Position numbers and translations under genes: made by a program
Assembly: GCA_964057225.1 (NCBI GenBank)
Contig: CAXKVF010000074.1
Span: 868,001-932,000, forward strand
DNA from: Auanema rhodensis
Lineage: Eukaryota; Nematoda; Chromadorea; Rhabditida; Rhabditidae
Length of the DNA stretch: 64,000 nucleotides
Reading direction: 5' to 3'
Notes under the pieces: model-generated
What the model was told of the DNA's origin: nothing
The model's input: the letters and a program-made list of their open reading frames with translations, nothing else
The model's database searches: none
Part shown: positions 25,697 to 39,242 of the stretch, in pieces
Layout of the letters: each line of letters starts with the position of its first letter
How positions within the stretch are numbered: position 1 is the stretch's first letter

Positions 25697-28336
25697 TCAC
25701 GTGAAAGATAAAGAGATGCGGTTTTCAAAATTAGATTCCCCATGTCCATATTAGTCTAAAAACAAAATTTTATTGATATTGGTTCATGGTAACCATGACT
25801 TTGAAATTTACGTGAACTTTAATTTATGCTAATTAAATGTACACGTGATGTGCACTTGGTATGTAACTCGCTTCACGTGAAAGATAAAGAGATACGGTTT
25901 TCAAAATTAGATTCCCCATGTCCATATTAGTCTAAAAACAAATTTTTATTGATATTGGTGCATGGTAACCATGACTTTGAAATTTACGTGAACTTTAATT
26001 TATGCTAATTAAATGTACACGTGATGTGCACTTGGTATGTAACTCGCTTCACGTGAAAGATAAAGAGATGCGGTTTTCAAAATTAGATTCCCCATGTCCA
26101 TACTAGTCTAAAAACAAATTTTTATTGATATTGGTTCATGGTAACCATGACTTTGAAATTTACGTGAACTTTAATTTATGCTAATTAAATGTACACGTGA
26201 TGTGCACTTGGTATGTAACTCGCTTCACGTGAAAGATGAAGAGATGCGGTTTTCAAAATTAGATTCCCCATGTCCATATTAGTCTAAAAACAAATTTTTA
26301 TTGATATTGGTTCATGGTAACCATGACTTTGAAATTTACGTGAACTTTAATTTATGCTAATTAAATGTACACGTGATGTGCACTTGGTATGTAACTCGCT
26401 TCACGTGAAAGATAAAGAGATGCGGTTTTCAAAATTAGATTCCCCATGTCCATATTAGTCTAAAAACAAATTTTTATTGATATTGGTTCATGGTAACCAT
26501 GACTTTGAAATTTACGTGAACTTTAATTTATGCTAATTAAATGTACACGTGATGTGCACTTGGTATGTAACTCGCTTCACGTGAAAGATGAAGAGATGCG
26601 GTTTTCAAAATTAGATTCCCCATGTCCATATTAGTCTAAAAACAAATTTTTATTGATATTGGTGCATGGTAACCATGACTTTGAAATTTACGTGAACTTT
26701 AATTTATGCTAATTAAATGTACACGTGATGTGCACTTGGTATGTAACTCGCTTCACGTGAAAGATAAAGAGATGCGGTTTTCAAAATTAGATTCCCCATG
26801 TCCATATTAGTCTAAAAACAAATTTTTATTGATATTGGTGCATGGTAACCATGACTTTGAAATTTACGTGAACTTTAATTTATGCTAATTAAATGTACAC
26901 GTGATGTGCACTTGGTATGTAACTCGCTTCACGTGAAAGATAAAGAGATGCGGTTTTCAAAATTAGATTCCCCATGTCCATATTAGTCTAAAAACAAATT
27001 TTTATTAATATTGGTGCATGGTAACCATGACTTTGAAATTTACGTGAACTTTAATTTATGCTAATTAAATGTACACGTGATGTGCACTTGGTATGTAACT
27101 CGCTTCACGTGAAAGATAAAGAGATGCGTTTTTCAAAATTAGATTCCCCATGTCCATATTAGTCTAAAAACAAAATTTTATTGATATTGGTTCATGGTAA
27201 CCATGACTTTGAAATTTACGTGAACTTTAATTTATGCTAATTAAATGTACACGTGATGTGCACTTGGTATGTAACTCGCTTCACGTGAAAGATAAAGAGA
27301 TACGGTTTTCAAAATTAGATTCCCCATGTCCATATTAGTCTAAAAACAAATTTTTAATGATATTGGTGCATGGTAACCATGACTTTGAAATTTACGTGAA
27401 CTTTAATTTATGCTAATTAAATGTACACGTGATGTGCACTTGGTATGTAACTCGCTTCACGTGAAAGATAAAGCGATGCGGTTTTCAAAATTAGATTCCC
27501 CATGTCCATACTAGTCTAAAAACAAATTTTTATTGATATTGGTTCATGGTAACCATGACTTTGAAATTTACGTGAACTTTAATTTATGCTAATTAAATGT
27601 ACACGTGATGTGCACTTGGTATGTAACTCGCTTCACGTGAAAGATAAAAAGATGCGGTTTTCAAAATTAGATTCCCCATGTCCATATTAGTCTAAAAACA
27701 AATTTTTATTGATATTGGTTCATGGTAACCATGACTTTGAAATTTACGTGAACTTTAATTTATGCTAATTAAATGTACACGTGATGTGCACTTGGTATGT
27801 AACTCGCTTCACGTGAAAGATAAAGAGATGCGGTTTTCAAAATTAGATTCCCCATGTCCATATTAGTCTTAAAACAAATTTTTATTGATATTGGTTCATG
27901 GTAACCATGACTTTGAAATTTAAGTGAACTTTAATTTATGCTAATTAAATGTACACGTGATGTGCACTTGGTATGTAACTCGCTTCACGTGAAAGATAAA
28001 GAGATGCGGTTTTCAAAATTAGATTTCCCATGTCCATATTAGTCTAAAAACAAATTTTTATTGATATTAGTTCATGGTAACCATGACTTTGAAATTTACG
28101 TGAACTTTAATTTATGCTAATTAAATGTACACGTGATGTGCACTTGGTATGTAACTCGCTTCACGTGAAAGATGAAGAGATGCGGTTTTCAAAATTAGAT
28201 TCCCCATGTCCATATTAGTCTAAAAACAAATTTTTATTGATATTGGTGCATGGTAACCATGACTTTGAAATTTACGTGAACTTTAATTTATGCTAATTAA
28301 ATGTACACGTGATGTGCACTTGGTATGTAACTCGCT
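25697..28336 (+). repeat. Three-monomer module duplicated at eight-monomer offset (1408 bp)
   Basis: The 71A, 22A, 56C monomer series starting at 25697 recurs starting at 27105. The diagnostic bases are separated by exactly 1408 bp (25767 to 27175; 26103 to 27511). The downstream members differ (14G at 26238, 17A in the corresponding monomer at 27633), so only the first three monomers are clearly the same. The second copy has private changes (GCGTT, TTTTTAATG, AAGCGATG). Confidence 0.75.
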
Positions 28337-31300
28337 TCACGTGAAAGATAAAGAGATGCGGTTTTCAAAATTAGATTCCCCATGTCCATATTAGTCTAAA
28401 AACAAATTTTTATTGATATTGGTGCATGGTAACCATGACTTTGAAATTTACGTGAACTTTAATTTATGCTAATTAAATGTACACGTGATGTGCACTTGGT
28501 ATGTAACTCGCTTCACGTGAAAGATAAAGAGATGCGGTTTTCAAAATTAGATTCCCCATGTCCATATTAGTCTAAAAACAAATTTTTATTGATATTGGTG
28601 CATGGTAACCATGACTTTGAAATTTACGTGAACTTTAATTTATGCTAATTAAATGTACACGTGATGTGCACTTGGTATGTAACTCGCTTCACGTGAAAGA
28701 TAGAGATGCGGTTTTCAAAATTAGATTCCCCATGTCCATATTAGTCTAAAAACAGAATTTTATTGATATTGGTTCATGGTAACCATGACTTTGAAATTTA
28801 CGTGAACTTTAATTTATGCTAATTAAATGTACACGTGATGTGCACTTGGTATGTAACTCGCTTCACGTGAAAGATAAAGAGATACGGTTTTCAAAATTAG
28901 ATTCCCCATGTCCATATTAGTCTAAAAACAAATTTTTATTGATATTGGTGCATGGTAACCATGACTTTGAAATTTACGTGAACTTTAATTTATGCTAATT
29001 AAATGTACACGTGATGTGCACTTGGTATGTAACTCGCTTCACGTGAAAGATAAAGAGATGCGGTTTTCAAAATTAGATTCCCCATGTCCATATTAGTCTA
29101 AAAACAAATTTTTATTGATATTGGTTCATGGTAACCATGACTTTGAAATTTACGTGAACTTTAATTTATGCTAATTAAATGTACACGTGATGTGCACTTG
29201 GTATGTAACTCGCTTCACGTGAAAGATAAAGAGATGCGGTTTTCAAAATTAGATTCCCCATGTCCATATTAGTCTAAAAACGAATTTTTATTGATATTGG
29301 TTCATGGTAACCATGACTTTGAAATTTACGTGAACTTTAATTTATGCTAATTAAATGTACACGTGATGTGCACTTGGTATGTAACTCGCTTCACGTGAAA
29401 GATAAAGAGATGCGGTTTTCAAAATTAGATTCCCCATGTCCATATTAGTCTTAAAACAAATTTTTATTGATATTGGTTCATGGTAACCATGACTTTGAAA
29501 TTTACGTGAACTTTAATTTATGCTAATTAAATGTACACGTGATGTGCACTTGGTATGTAACTCGCTTCACGTGAAAGATAAAGAGATGCGGTTTTCAAAA
29601 TTAGATTCCCCATGTCCATATTAGTCTAAAAACAAATTTTTATTGATATTAGTTCATGGTAACCATGACTTTGAAATTTACGTGAACTTTAATTTATGCT
29701 AATTAAATGTACACGTGATGTGCACTTGGTATGTAACTCGCTTCACGTGAAAGATAAAGAGATGCGGTTTTCAAAATTAGATTCCCCATGTCCATATTAG
29801 TCTAAAAACAAATTTTTATTGATATTGGTTCATGGTAACCATGACTTTGAAATTTACGTGAACTTTAATTTATGCTAATTAAATGTACACGTGATGTGCA
29901 CTTGGTATGTAACTCGCTTCACGTGAAAGATAAAGAGATGCGGTTTTCAAAATTAGATTCCCCATGTCCATATTAGTCTAAAAACAAATTTTTATTGATA
30001 TTGGTGCATGGTAACCATGACTTTGAAATTTACGTGAACTTTAATTTATGCTAATTAAATGTACACGTGATGTGCACTTGGTATGTAACTCGCTTCACGT
30101 GAAAGATAAAGAGATGCGGTTTTCAAAATTAGATTCCCCATGTCCATATTAGTCTAAAAACAAATTTTTATTGATATTGGTGCATGGTAACCATGACTTT
30201 GAAATTTACGTGAACTTTAATTTATGCTAATTAAATGTACACGTGATGTGCACTTGGTATGTAACTCGCTTCACGTGAAAGATAAAGAGATGCGGTTTTC
30301 AAAATTAGATTCCCCATGTCCATATTAGTCTAAAAACAAATTTTTATTAATATTGGTGCATGGTAACCATGACTTTGAAATTTACGTGAACTTTAATTTA
30401 TGCTAATTAAATGTACACGTGATGTGCACTTGGTATGTAACTCGCTTCACGTGAAAGATAAAGAGATGCGGTTTTCAAAATTAGATTCCCCATGTCCATA
30501 TTAGTCTAAAAACAAAATTTTATTGATATTGGTTCATGGTAACCATGACTTTGAAATTTACGTGAACTTTAATTTATGCTAATTAAATGTACACGTGATG
30601 TGCACTTGGTATGTAACTCGCTTCACGTGAAAGATAAAGAGATACGGTTTTCAAAATTAGATTCCCCATGTCCATATTAGTCTAAAAACAAATTTTTATT
30701 GATATTGGTGCATGGTAACCATGACTTTGAAATTTACGTGAACTTTAATTTATGCTAATTAAATGTACACGTGATGTGCACTTGGTATGTAACTCGCTTC
30801 ACGTGAAAGATAAAGAGATGCGGTTTTCAAAATTAGATTCCCCATGTCCATACTAGTCTAAAAACAAATTTTTATTGATATTGGTTCATGGTAACCATGA
30901 CTTTGAAATTTACGTGAACTTTAATTTATGCTAATTAAATGTACACGTGATGTGCACTTGGTATGTAACTCGCTTCACGTGAAAGATAAAAAGATGCGGT
31001 TTTCAAAATTAGATTCCCCATGTCCATATTAGTCTAAAAACAAATTTTTATTGATATTGGTTCATGGTAACCATGACTTTGAAATTTACGTGAACTTTAA
31101 TTTATGCTAATTAAATGTACACGTGATGTGCACTTGGTATGTAACTCGCTTCACGTGAAAGATAAAGAGATGCGGTTTTCAAAATTAGATTCCCCATGTC
31201 CATATTAGTCTTAAAACAAATTTTTATTGATATTGGTTCATGGTAACCATGACTTTGAAATTTAAGTGAACTTTAATTTATGCTAATTAAATGTACACGT

Positions 31301-31678
31301 GATGTGCACTTGGTATGTAACTCGCTTCACGTGAAAGATAAAGAGATGCGGTTTTCAAAATTAGATTTCCCATGTCCATATTAGTCTAAAAACAAATTTT
31401 TATTGATATTAGTTCATGGTAACCATGACTTTGAAATTTACGTGAACTTTAATTTATGCTAATTAAATGTACACGTGATGTGCACTTGGTATGTAACTCG
31501 CTTCACGTGAAAGATGAAGAGATGCGGTTTTCAAAATTAGATTCCCCATGTCCATATTAGTCTAAAAACAAATTTTTATTGATATTGGTGCATGGTAACC
31601 ATGACTTTGAAATTTACGTGAACTTTAATTTATGCTAATTAAATGTACACGTGATGTGCACTTGGTATGTAACTCGCT
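27105..31678 (+). repeat. Dispersed seven-monomer duplication, offset 3342 bp
   Basis: Monomers 27105-28336 and 30447-31678 carry the same ordered marks: 71A, 22A, 56C, 17A, 62T with TTTAAGTGAAC (A at 27923 and 31265), 42T with 85A (T at 28026 and 31368), and 14G. The offset is 3342 bp, which is 19 monomers minus the 2 bp lost in the intervening 174-bp monomer. This shows that the deletion lies between the copies rather than within either. Confidence 0.85.
28689..28862 (+). repeat. 174-bp length-variant monomer
   Basis: GATAAAGAGATG is reduced to GATAGAGATG, a 2-bp loss near 28701 within monomer positions 14-18. The same copy carries ACAGAATTTTATTG, seen also at 31747 and 32099. The next monomer start moves to 28863. 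This is the only 174-bp copy in the window. Confidence 0.9.
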
Positions 31679-32382
31679 TCACGTGAAAGATAAAGAGATG
31701 CGGTTTTCAAAATTAGATTCCCCATGTCCATATTAGTCTAAAAACAGAATTTTATTGATATTGGTTCATGGTAACCATGACTTTGAAATTTACGTGAACT
31801 TTAATTTATGCTAATTAAATGTACACGTGATGTGCACTTGGTATGTAACTCGCTTCACGTGAAAGATAAAGAGATACGGTTTTCAAAATTAGATTCCCCA
31901 TGTCCATATTAGTCTAAAAACAAATTTTTATTGATATTGGTGCATGGTAACCATGACTTTGAAATTTACGTGAACTTTAATTTATGCTAATTAAATGTAC
32001 ACGTGATGTGCACTTGGTATGTAACTCGCTTCACGTGAAAGATAAAGAGATGCGGTTTTCAAAATTAGATTCCCCATGTCCATATTAGTCTAAAAACAGA
32101 ATTTTATTGATATTGGTTCATGGTAACCATGACTTTGAAATTTACGTGAACTTTAATTTATGCTAATTAAATGTACACGTGATGTGCACTTGGTATGTAA
32201 CTCGCTTCACGTGAAAGATAAAGAGATACGGTTTTCAAAATTAGATTCCCCATGTCCATATTAGTCTAAAAACAAATTTTTATTGATATTGGTGCATGGT
32301 AACCATGACTTTGAAATTTACGTGAACTTTATATTATGCTAATTAAATGTACACGTGATGTGCACTTGGTATGTAACTCGCT

Positions 32383-32732
32383 TCACGTGAAAGATAAAGA
32401 GATGCGGTTTTCAAAATTAGATTCCCCATGTCCATATTAGTCTAAAAACAACTTTTATTGATATTGGTTCATGGTAACCATGACTTTGAAATTTACGTGA
32501 ACTTTAATTTATGCTAATTAAATGTACACGTGATGTGCACTTGGTATGTAACTCGCTTCACGTGAAAGATAAAGAGATGCGGTTTTCAAAATTAGATTCC
32601 CCATGTCCATATTAGTCTAAAAACAACTTTTATTGATATTGGTTCATGGTAACCATGACTTTGAAATTTACGTGAACTTTAATTTATGCTAATTAAATGT
32701 ACACGTGATGTGCACTTGGTATGTAACTCGCT
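32383..32732 (+). repeat. Two adjacent 175-bp monomers
   Basis: Copies 32383-32557 and 32558-32732 both read AAACAACTTTTATTG where the standard has AAACAAATTTTTATTG, a net 1-bp loss with a C in the A/T tract at positions 67-76. Two identical rare alleles side by side imply duplication of one monomer after the deletion arose. Confidence 0.9.
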
Positions 32733-33436
32733 TCACGTGAAAGATAAAGAGATGCGGTTTTCAAAATTAGATTCCCCATGTCCATATTAGTCTTAAAACA
32801 AATTTTTATTGATATTGGTTCATGGTAACCATGACTTTGAAATTTACGTGAACTTTAATTTATGCTAATTAAATGTACACGTGATGTGCACTTGGTATGT
32901 AACTCGCTTCACGTGAAAGATAAAGAGATGCGGTTTTCAAAATTAGATTCCCCATGTCCATATTAGTCTAAAAACAAATTTTTATTGATATTGGTTCATG
33001 GTAACCATGACTTTGAAATTTACGTGAACTTTAATTTATGCTAATTAAATGTACACGTGATGTGCACTTGGTATGTAACTCGCTTCACGTGAAAGATAAA
33101 GAGATACGGTTTTCAAAATTAGATTCCCCATGTCCATATTAGTCTAAAAACAAATTTTTATTGATATTGGTGCATGGTAACCATGACTTTGAAATTTACG
33201 TGAACTTTAATTTATGCTAATTAAATGTACACGTGATGTGCACTTGGTATGTAACTCGCTTCACGTGAAAGATAAAGAGATGCGGTTTTCAAAATTAGAT
33301 TCCCCATGTCCATATTAGTCTAAAAACAAATTTTTATTGATATTGGTTCATGGTAACCATGACTTTGAAATTTACGTGAACTTTAATTTATGCTAATTAA
33401 ATGTACACGTGATGTGCACTTGGTATGTAACTCGCT

Positions 33437-33611
33437 TCACGTGAAAGATAAAGAGATGCGGTTTTCAAAATTAGATTCCCCATGTCCATATTAGTCTAAA
33501 AACAACTTTTATTGATATTGGTTCATGGTAACCATGACTTTGAAATTTACGTGAACTTTAATTTATGCTAATTAAATGTACACGTGATGTGCACTTGGTA
33601 TGTAACTCGCT
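33437..33611 (+). repeat. 175-bp monomer (same allele as 32383)
   Basis: Carries the same AACAACTTTTATT allele. It is followed by a 62T (CTTAAAAC) monomer, as is the copy at 32558, so the pair 175-bp/62T repeats at a five-monomer interval. It recurs a third time at 37660. Confidence 0.9.
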
Positions 33612-34139
33612 TCACGTGAAAGATAAAGAGATGCGGTTTTCAAAATTAGATTCCCCATGTCCATATTAGTCTTAAAACAAATTTTTATTGATATTGGTTC
33701 ATGGTAACCATGACTTTGAAATTTACGTGAACTTTAATTTATGCTAATTAAATGTACACGTGATGTGCACTTGGTATGTAACTCGCTTCACGTGAAAGAT
33801 AAAGAGATGCGGTTTTCAAAATTAGATTCCCCATGTCCATATTAGTCTAAAAACAAATTTTTATTGATATTAGTTCATGGTAACCATGACTTTGAAATTT
33901 ACGTGAACTTTAATTTATGCTAATTAAATGTACACGTGATGTGCACTTGGTATGTAACTCGCTTCACGTGAAAGATAAAGAGATGCGGTTTTCAAAATTA
34001 GATTCCCCATGTCCATATTAGTCTAAAAACAAATTTTTATTGATATTGGTTCATGGTAACCATGACTTTGAAATTTACGTGAACTTTAATTTATGCTAAT
34101 TAAATGTACACGTGATGTGCACTTGGTATGTAACTCGCT

Positions 34140-37100
34140 TCACGTGAAAGATAAAGAGATGCGGTTTTCAAAATTAGATTCCACATGTCCATATTAGTCT
34201 AAAAACAAATTTTTGTTGATATTGGTGCATGGTAACCATGACTTTGAAATTTACGTGAACTTTAATTTATGCTAATTAAATGTACACGTGATGTGCACTT
34301 GGTATGTAACTCGCTTCACGTGAAAGATAAAGAGATGCGGTTTTCAAAATTAGATTCCCCATGTCCATATTAGTCTAAAAACGAATTTTTATTGATATTG
34401 GTTCATGGTAACCATGACTTTGAAATTTACGTGAACTTTAATTTATGCTAATTAAATGTACACGTGATGTGCACTTGGTATGTAACTCGCTTCACGTGAA
34501 AGATAAAGAGATGCGGTTTTCAAAATTAGATTCCCCATGTCCATATTAGTCTAAAAACGAATTTTTATTGATATTGGTTCATGGTAACCATGACTTTGAA
34601 ATTTACGTGAACTTTAATTTATGCTAATTAAATGTACACGTGATGTGCACTTGGTATGTAACTCGCTTCACGTGAAAGATAAAGAGATGCGGTTTTCAAA
34701 ATTAGATTCCCCATGTCCATATTAGTCTAAAAACAAATTTTTATTGATATTGGTTCATGGTAACCATGACTTTGAAATTTACGTGAACTTTAATTTATGC
34801 TAATTAAATGTACACGTGATGTGCACTTGGTATGTAACTCGCTTCACGTGAAAGATAAAGAGATGCGGTTTTCAAAATTAGATTCCCCATGTCCATATTA
34901 GTCTAAAAACAAATTTTTATTGATATTGGTGCATGGTAACCATGACTTTGAAATTTACGTGAACTTTAATTTATGCTAATTAAATGTACACGTGATGTGC
35001 ACTTGGTATGTAACTCGCTTCACGTGAAAGATAAAGAGATGCGGTTTTCAAAATTAGATTCCCCATGTCCATATTAGTCTAAAAACAAATTTTTATTGAT
35101 ATTGGTTCATGGTAACCATGACTTTGAAATTTACGTGAACTTTAATTTATGCTAATTAAATGTACACGTGATGTGCACTTGGTATGTAACTCGCTTCACG
35201 TGAAAGATAAAGAGATGCGGTTTTCAAAATTAGATTCCCCATGTCCATATTAGTCTAAAAACAAATTTTTATTGATATTGGTGCATGGTAACCATGACTT
35301 TGAAATTTACGTGAACTTTAATTTATGCTAATTAAATGTACACGTGATGTGCACTTGGTATGTAACTCGCTTCACGTGAAAGATAAAGAGATGCGGTTTT
35401 CAAAATTAGATTCCCCATGTCCATATTAGTCTAAAAACGAATTTTTATTGATATTGGTTCATGGTAACCATGACTTTGAAATTTACGTGAACTTTAATTT
35501 ATGCTAATTAAATGTACACGTGATGTGCACTTGGTATGTAACTCGCTTCACGTGAAAGATAAAGAGATGCGGTTTTCAAAATTAGATTCCCCATGTCCAT
35601 ATTAGTCTAAAAACAAATTTTTATTAATATTGGTTCATGGTAACCATGACTTTGAAATTTACGTGAACTTTAATTTATGCTAATTAAATGTACACGTGAT
35701 GTGCACTTGGTATGTAACTCGCTTCACGTGAAAGATAAAGAGATGCGGTTTTCAAAATTAGATTCCCCATGTCCATATTAGTCTAAAAACAAATTTTTAT
35801 TGATATTGGTGCATGGTAACCATGACTTTGAAATTTACGTGAACTTTAATTTATGCTAATTAAATGTACACGTGATGTGCACTTGGTATGTAACTCGCTT
35901 CACGTGAAAGATAAAGAGATGCGGTTTTCAAAATTAGATTCCACATGTCCATATTAGTCTAAAAACAAATTTTTGTTGATATTGGTGCATGGTAACCATG
36001 ACTTTGAAATTTACGTGAACTTTAATTTATGCTAATTAAATGTACACGTGATGTGCACTTGGTATGTAACTCGCTTCACGTGAAAGATAAAGAGATGCGG
36101 TTTTCAAAATTAGATTCCCCATGTCCATATTAGTCTAAAAACGAATTTTTATTGATATTGGTTCATGGTAACCATGACTTTGAAATTTACGTGAACTTTA
36201 ATTTATGCTAATTAAATGTACACGTGATGTGCACTTGGTATGTAACTCGCTTCACGTGAAAGATAAAGAGATGCGGTTTTCAAAATTAGATTCCCCATGT
36301 CCATATTAGTCTAAAAACGAATTTTTATTGATATTGGTTCATGGTAACCATGACTTTGAAATTTACGTGAACTTTAATTTATGCTAATTAAATGTACACG
36401 TGATGTGCACTTGGTATGTAACTCGCTTCACGTGAAAGATAAAGAGATGCGGTTTTCAAAATTAGATTCCCCATGTCCATATTAGTCTAAAAACAAATTT
36501 TTATTGATATTGGTTCATGGTAACCATGACTTTGAAATTTACGTGAACTTTAATTTATGCTAATTAAATGTACACGTGATGTGCACTTGGTATGTAACTC
36601 GCTTCACGTGAAAGATAAAGAGATGCGGTTTTCAAAATTAGATTCCCCATGTCCATATTAGTCTAAAAACAAATTTTTATTGATATTGGTGCATGGTAAC
36701 CATGACTTTGAAATTTACGTGAACTTTAATTTATGCTAATTAAATGTACACGTGATGTGCACTTGGTATGTAACTCGCTTCACGTGAAAGATAAAGAGAT
36801 GCGGTTTTCAAAATTAGATTCCCCATGTCCATATTAGTCTAAAAACAAATTTTTATTGATATTGGTTCATGGTAACCATGACTTTGAAATTTACGTGAAC
36901 TTTAATTTATGCTAATTAAATGTACACGTGATGTGCACTTGGTATGTAACTCGCTTCACGTGAAAGATAAAGAGATGCGGTTTTCAAAATTAGATTCCCC
37001 ATGTCCATATTAGTCTAAAAACAAATTTTTATTGATATTGGTGCATGGTAACCATGACTTTGAAATTTACGTGAACTTTAATTTATGCTAATTAAATGTA

Positions 37101-37659
37101 CACGTGATGTGCACTTGGTATGTAACTCGCTTCACGTGAAAGATAAAGAGATGCGGTTTTCAAAATTAGATTCCCCATGTCCATATTAGTCTAAAAACGA
37201 ATTTTTATTGATATTGGTTCATGGTAACCATGACTTTGAAATTTACGTGAACTTTAATTTATGCTAATTAAATGTACACGTGATGTGCACTTGGTATGTA
37301 ACTCGCTTCACGTGAAAGATAAAGAGATGCGGTTTTCAAAATTAGATTCCCCATGTCCATATTAGTCTAAAAACAAATTTTTATTAATATTGGTTCATGG
37401 TAACCATGACTTTGAAATTTACGTGAACTTTAATTTATGCTAATTAAATGTACACGTGATGTGCACTTGGTATGTAACTCGCTTCACGTGAAAGATAAAG
37501 AGATGCGGTTTTCAAAATTAGATTCCCCATGTCCATATTAGTCTAAAAACAAATTTTTATTGATATTGGTGCATGGTAACCATGACTTTGAAATTTACGT
37601 GAACTTTAATTTATGCTAATTAAATGTACACGTGATGTGCACTTGGTATGTAACTCGCT
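34140..37659 (+). repeat. Ten-monomer tandem duplication (2 x 1760 bp)
   Basis: Copy 1 is 34140-35899 and copy 2 is 35900-37659. Each opens with a monomer carrying both CCACATGTCC (A at 34183 and 35943) and TTTTTGTTGAT, followed by two AAACGAA copies. The 79A monomer (A at 35626 and 37386) lies in register. The T/G series at position 88 also agrees in order. I saw no copy-specific change, so this is probably one of the youngest duplications in the window. Confidence 0.9.
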
Positions 37660-37834
37660 TCACGTGAAAGATAAAGAGATGCGGTTTTCAAAATTAGATT
37701 CCCCATGTCCATATTAGTCTAAAAACAACTTTTATTGATATTGGTTCATGGTAACCATGACTTTGAAATTTACGTGAACTTTAATTTATGCTAATTAAAT
37801 GTACACGTGATGTGCACTTGGTATGTAACTCGCT
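37660..37834 (+). repeat. 175-bp monomer, fourth copy of the allele
   Basis: Has the same AACAACTTTTATT deletion allele as 32383, 32558 and 33437. It is followed by 62T, 85A and T88 monomers, the same order as after 33437. Segment 33437-34139 is thus repeated at 37660-38362, immediately after the ten-monomer duplication. Confidence 0.85.
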
Positions 37835-39242
37835 TCACGTGAAAGATAAAGAGATGCGGTTTTCAAAATTAGATTCCCCATGTCCATATTAGTCTTAAAA
37901 CAAATTTTTATTGATATTGGTTCATGGTAACCATGACTTTGAAATTTACGTGAACTTTAATTTATGCTAATTAAATGTACACGTGATGTGCACTTGGTAT
38001 GTAACTCGCTTCACGTGAAAGATAAAGAGATGCGGTTTTCAAAATTAGATTCCCCATGTCCATATTAGTCTAAAAACAAATTTTTATTGATATTAGTTCA
38101 TGGTAACCATGACTTTGAAATTTACGTGAACTTTAATTTATGCTAATTAAATGTACACGTGATGTGCACTTGGTATGTAACTCGCTTCACGTGAAAGATA
38201 AAGAGATGCGGTTTTCAAAATTAGATTCCCCATGTCCATATTAGTCTAAAAACAAATTTTTATTGATATTGGTTCATGGTAACCATGACTTTGAAATTTA
38301 CGTGAACTTTAATTTATGCTAATTAAATGTACACGTGATGTGCACTTGGTATGTAACTCGCTTCACGTGAAAGATAAAGAGATGCGGTTTTCAAAATTAG
38401 ATTCCCCATGTCCATATTAGTCTAAAAACAAATTTTTATTGATATTGGTGCATGGTAACCATGACTTTGAAATTTACGTGAACTTTAATTTATGCTAATT
38501 AAATGTACACGTGATGTGCACTTGGTATGTAACTCGCTTCACGTGAAAGATAAAGAGATGCGGTTTTCAAAATTAGATTCCCCATGTCCATATTAGTCTA
38601 AAAACGAATTTTTATTGATATTGGTTCATGGTAACCATGACTTTGAAATTTACGTGAACTTTAATTTATGCTAATTAAATGTACACGTGATGTGCACTTG
38701 GTATGTAACTCGCTTCACGTGAAAGATAAAGAGATGCGGTTTTCAAAATTAGATTCCCCATGTCCATATTAGTCTAAAAACAAATTTTTATTAATATTGG
38801 TTCATGGTAACCATGACTTTGAAATTTACGTGAACTTTAATTTATGCTAATTAAATGTACACGTGATGTGCACTTGGTATGTAACTCGCTTCACGTGAAA
38901 GATAAAGAGATGCGGTTTTCAAAATTAGATTCCCCATGTCCATATTAGTCTAAAAACAAATTTTTATTGATATTGGTGCATGGTAACCATGACTTTGAAA
39001 TTTACGTGAACTTTAATTTATGCTAATTAAATGTACACGTGATGTGCACTTGGTATGTAACTCGCTTCACGTGAAAGATAAAGAGATGCGGTTTTCAAAA
39101 TTAGATTCCCCATGTCCATATTAGTCTAAAAACAAATTTTTATTGATATTGGTTCATGGTAACCATGACTTTGAAATTTACGTGAACTTTAATTTATGCT
39201 AATTAAATGTACACGTGATGTGCACTTGGTATGTAACTCGCT

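Larger units (their letters stand above)
25697..34139 (+). repeat. Array neighbourhood 4: 71A / 22A / 56C modules and length variants
   Basis: Forty-eight monomers, including one of 174 bp and three of 175 bp. A three-monomer module recurs: ACAAAATTTTATTG with T88 (25767, 27175, 30517), then GATACGG with G88, then CATACTAG with T88 (26103, 27511, 30853). A related ACAGAATTTTATTG form at 28755, 31747 and 32099 is also followed by GATACGG copies. This is the most length-variable stretch of the window, and one monomer (32207-32382) has a scrambled TTTATATTATG in place of TTTAATTTATG. Confidence 0.8.
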
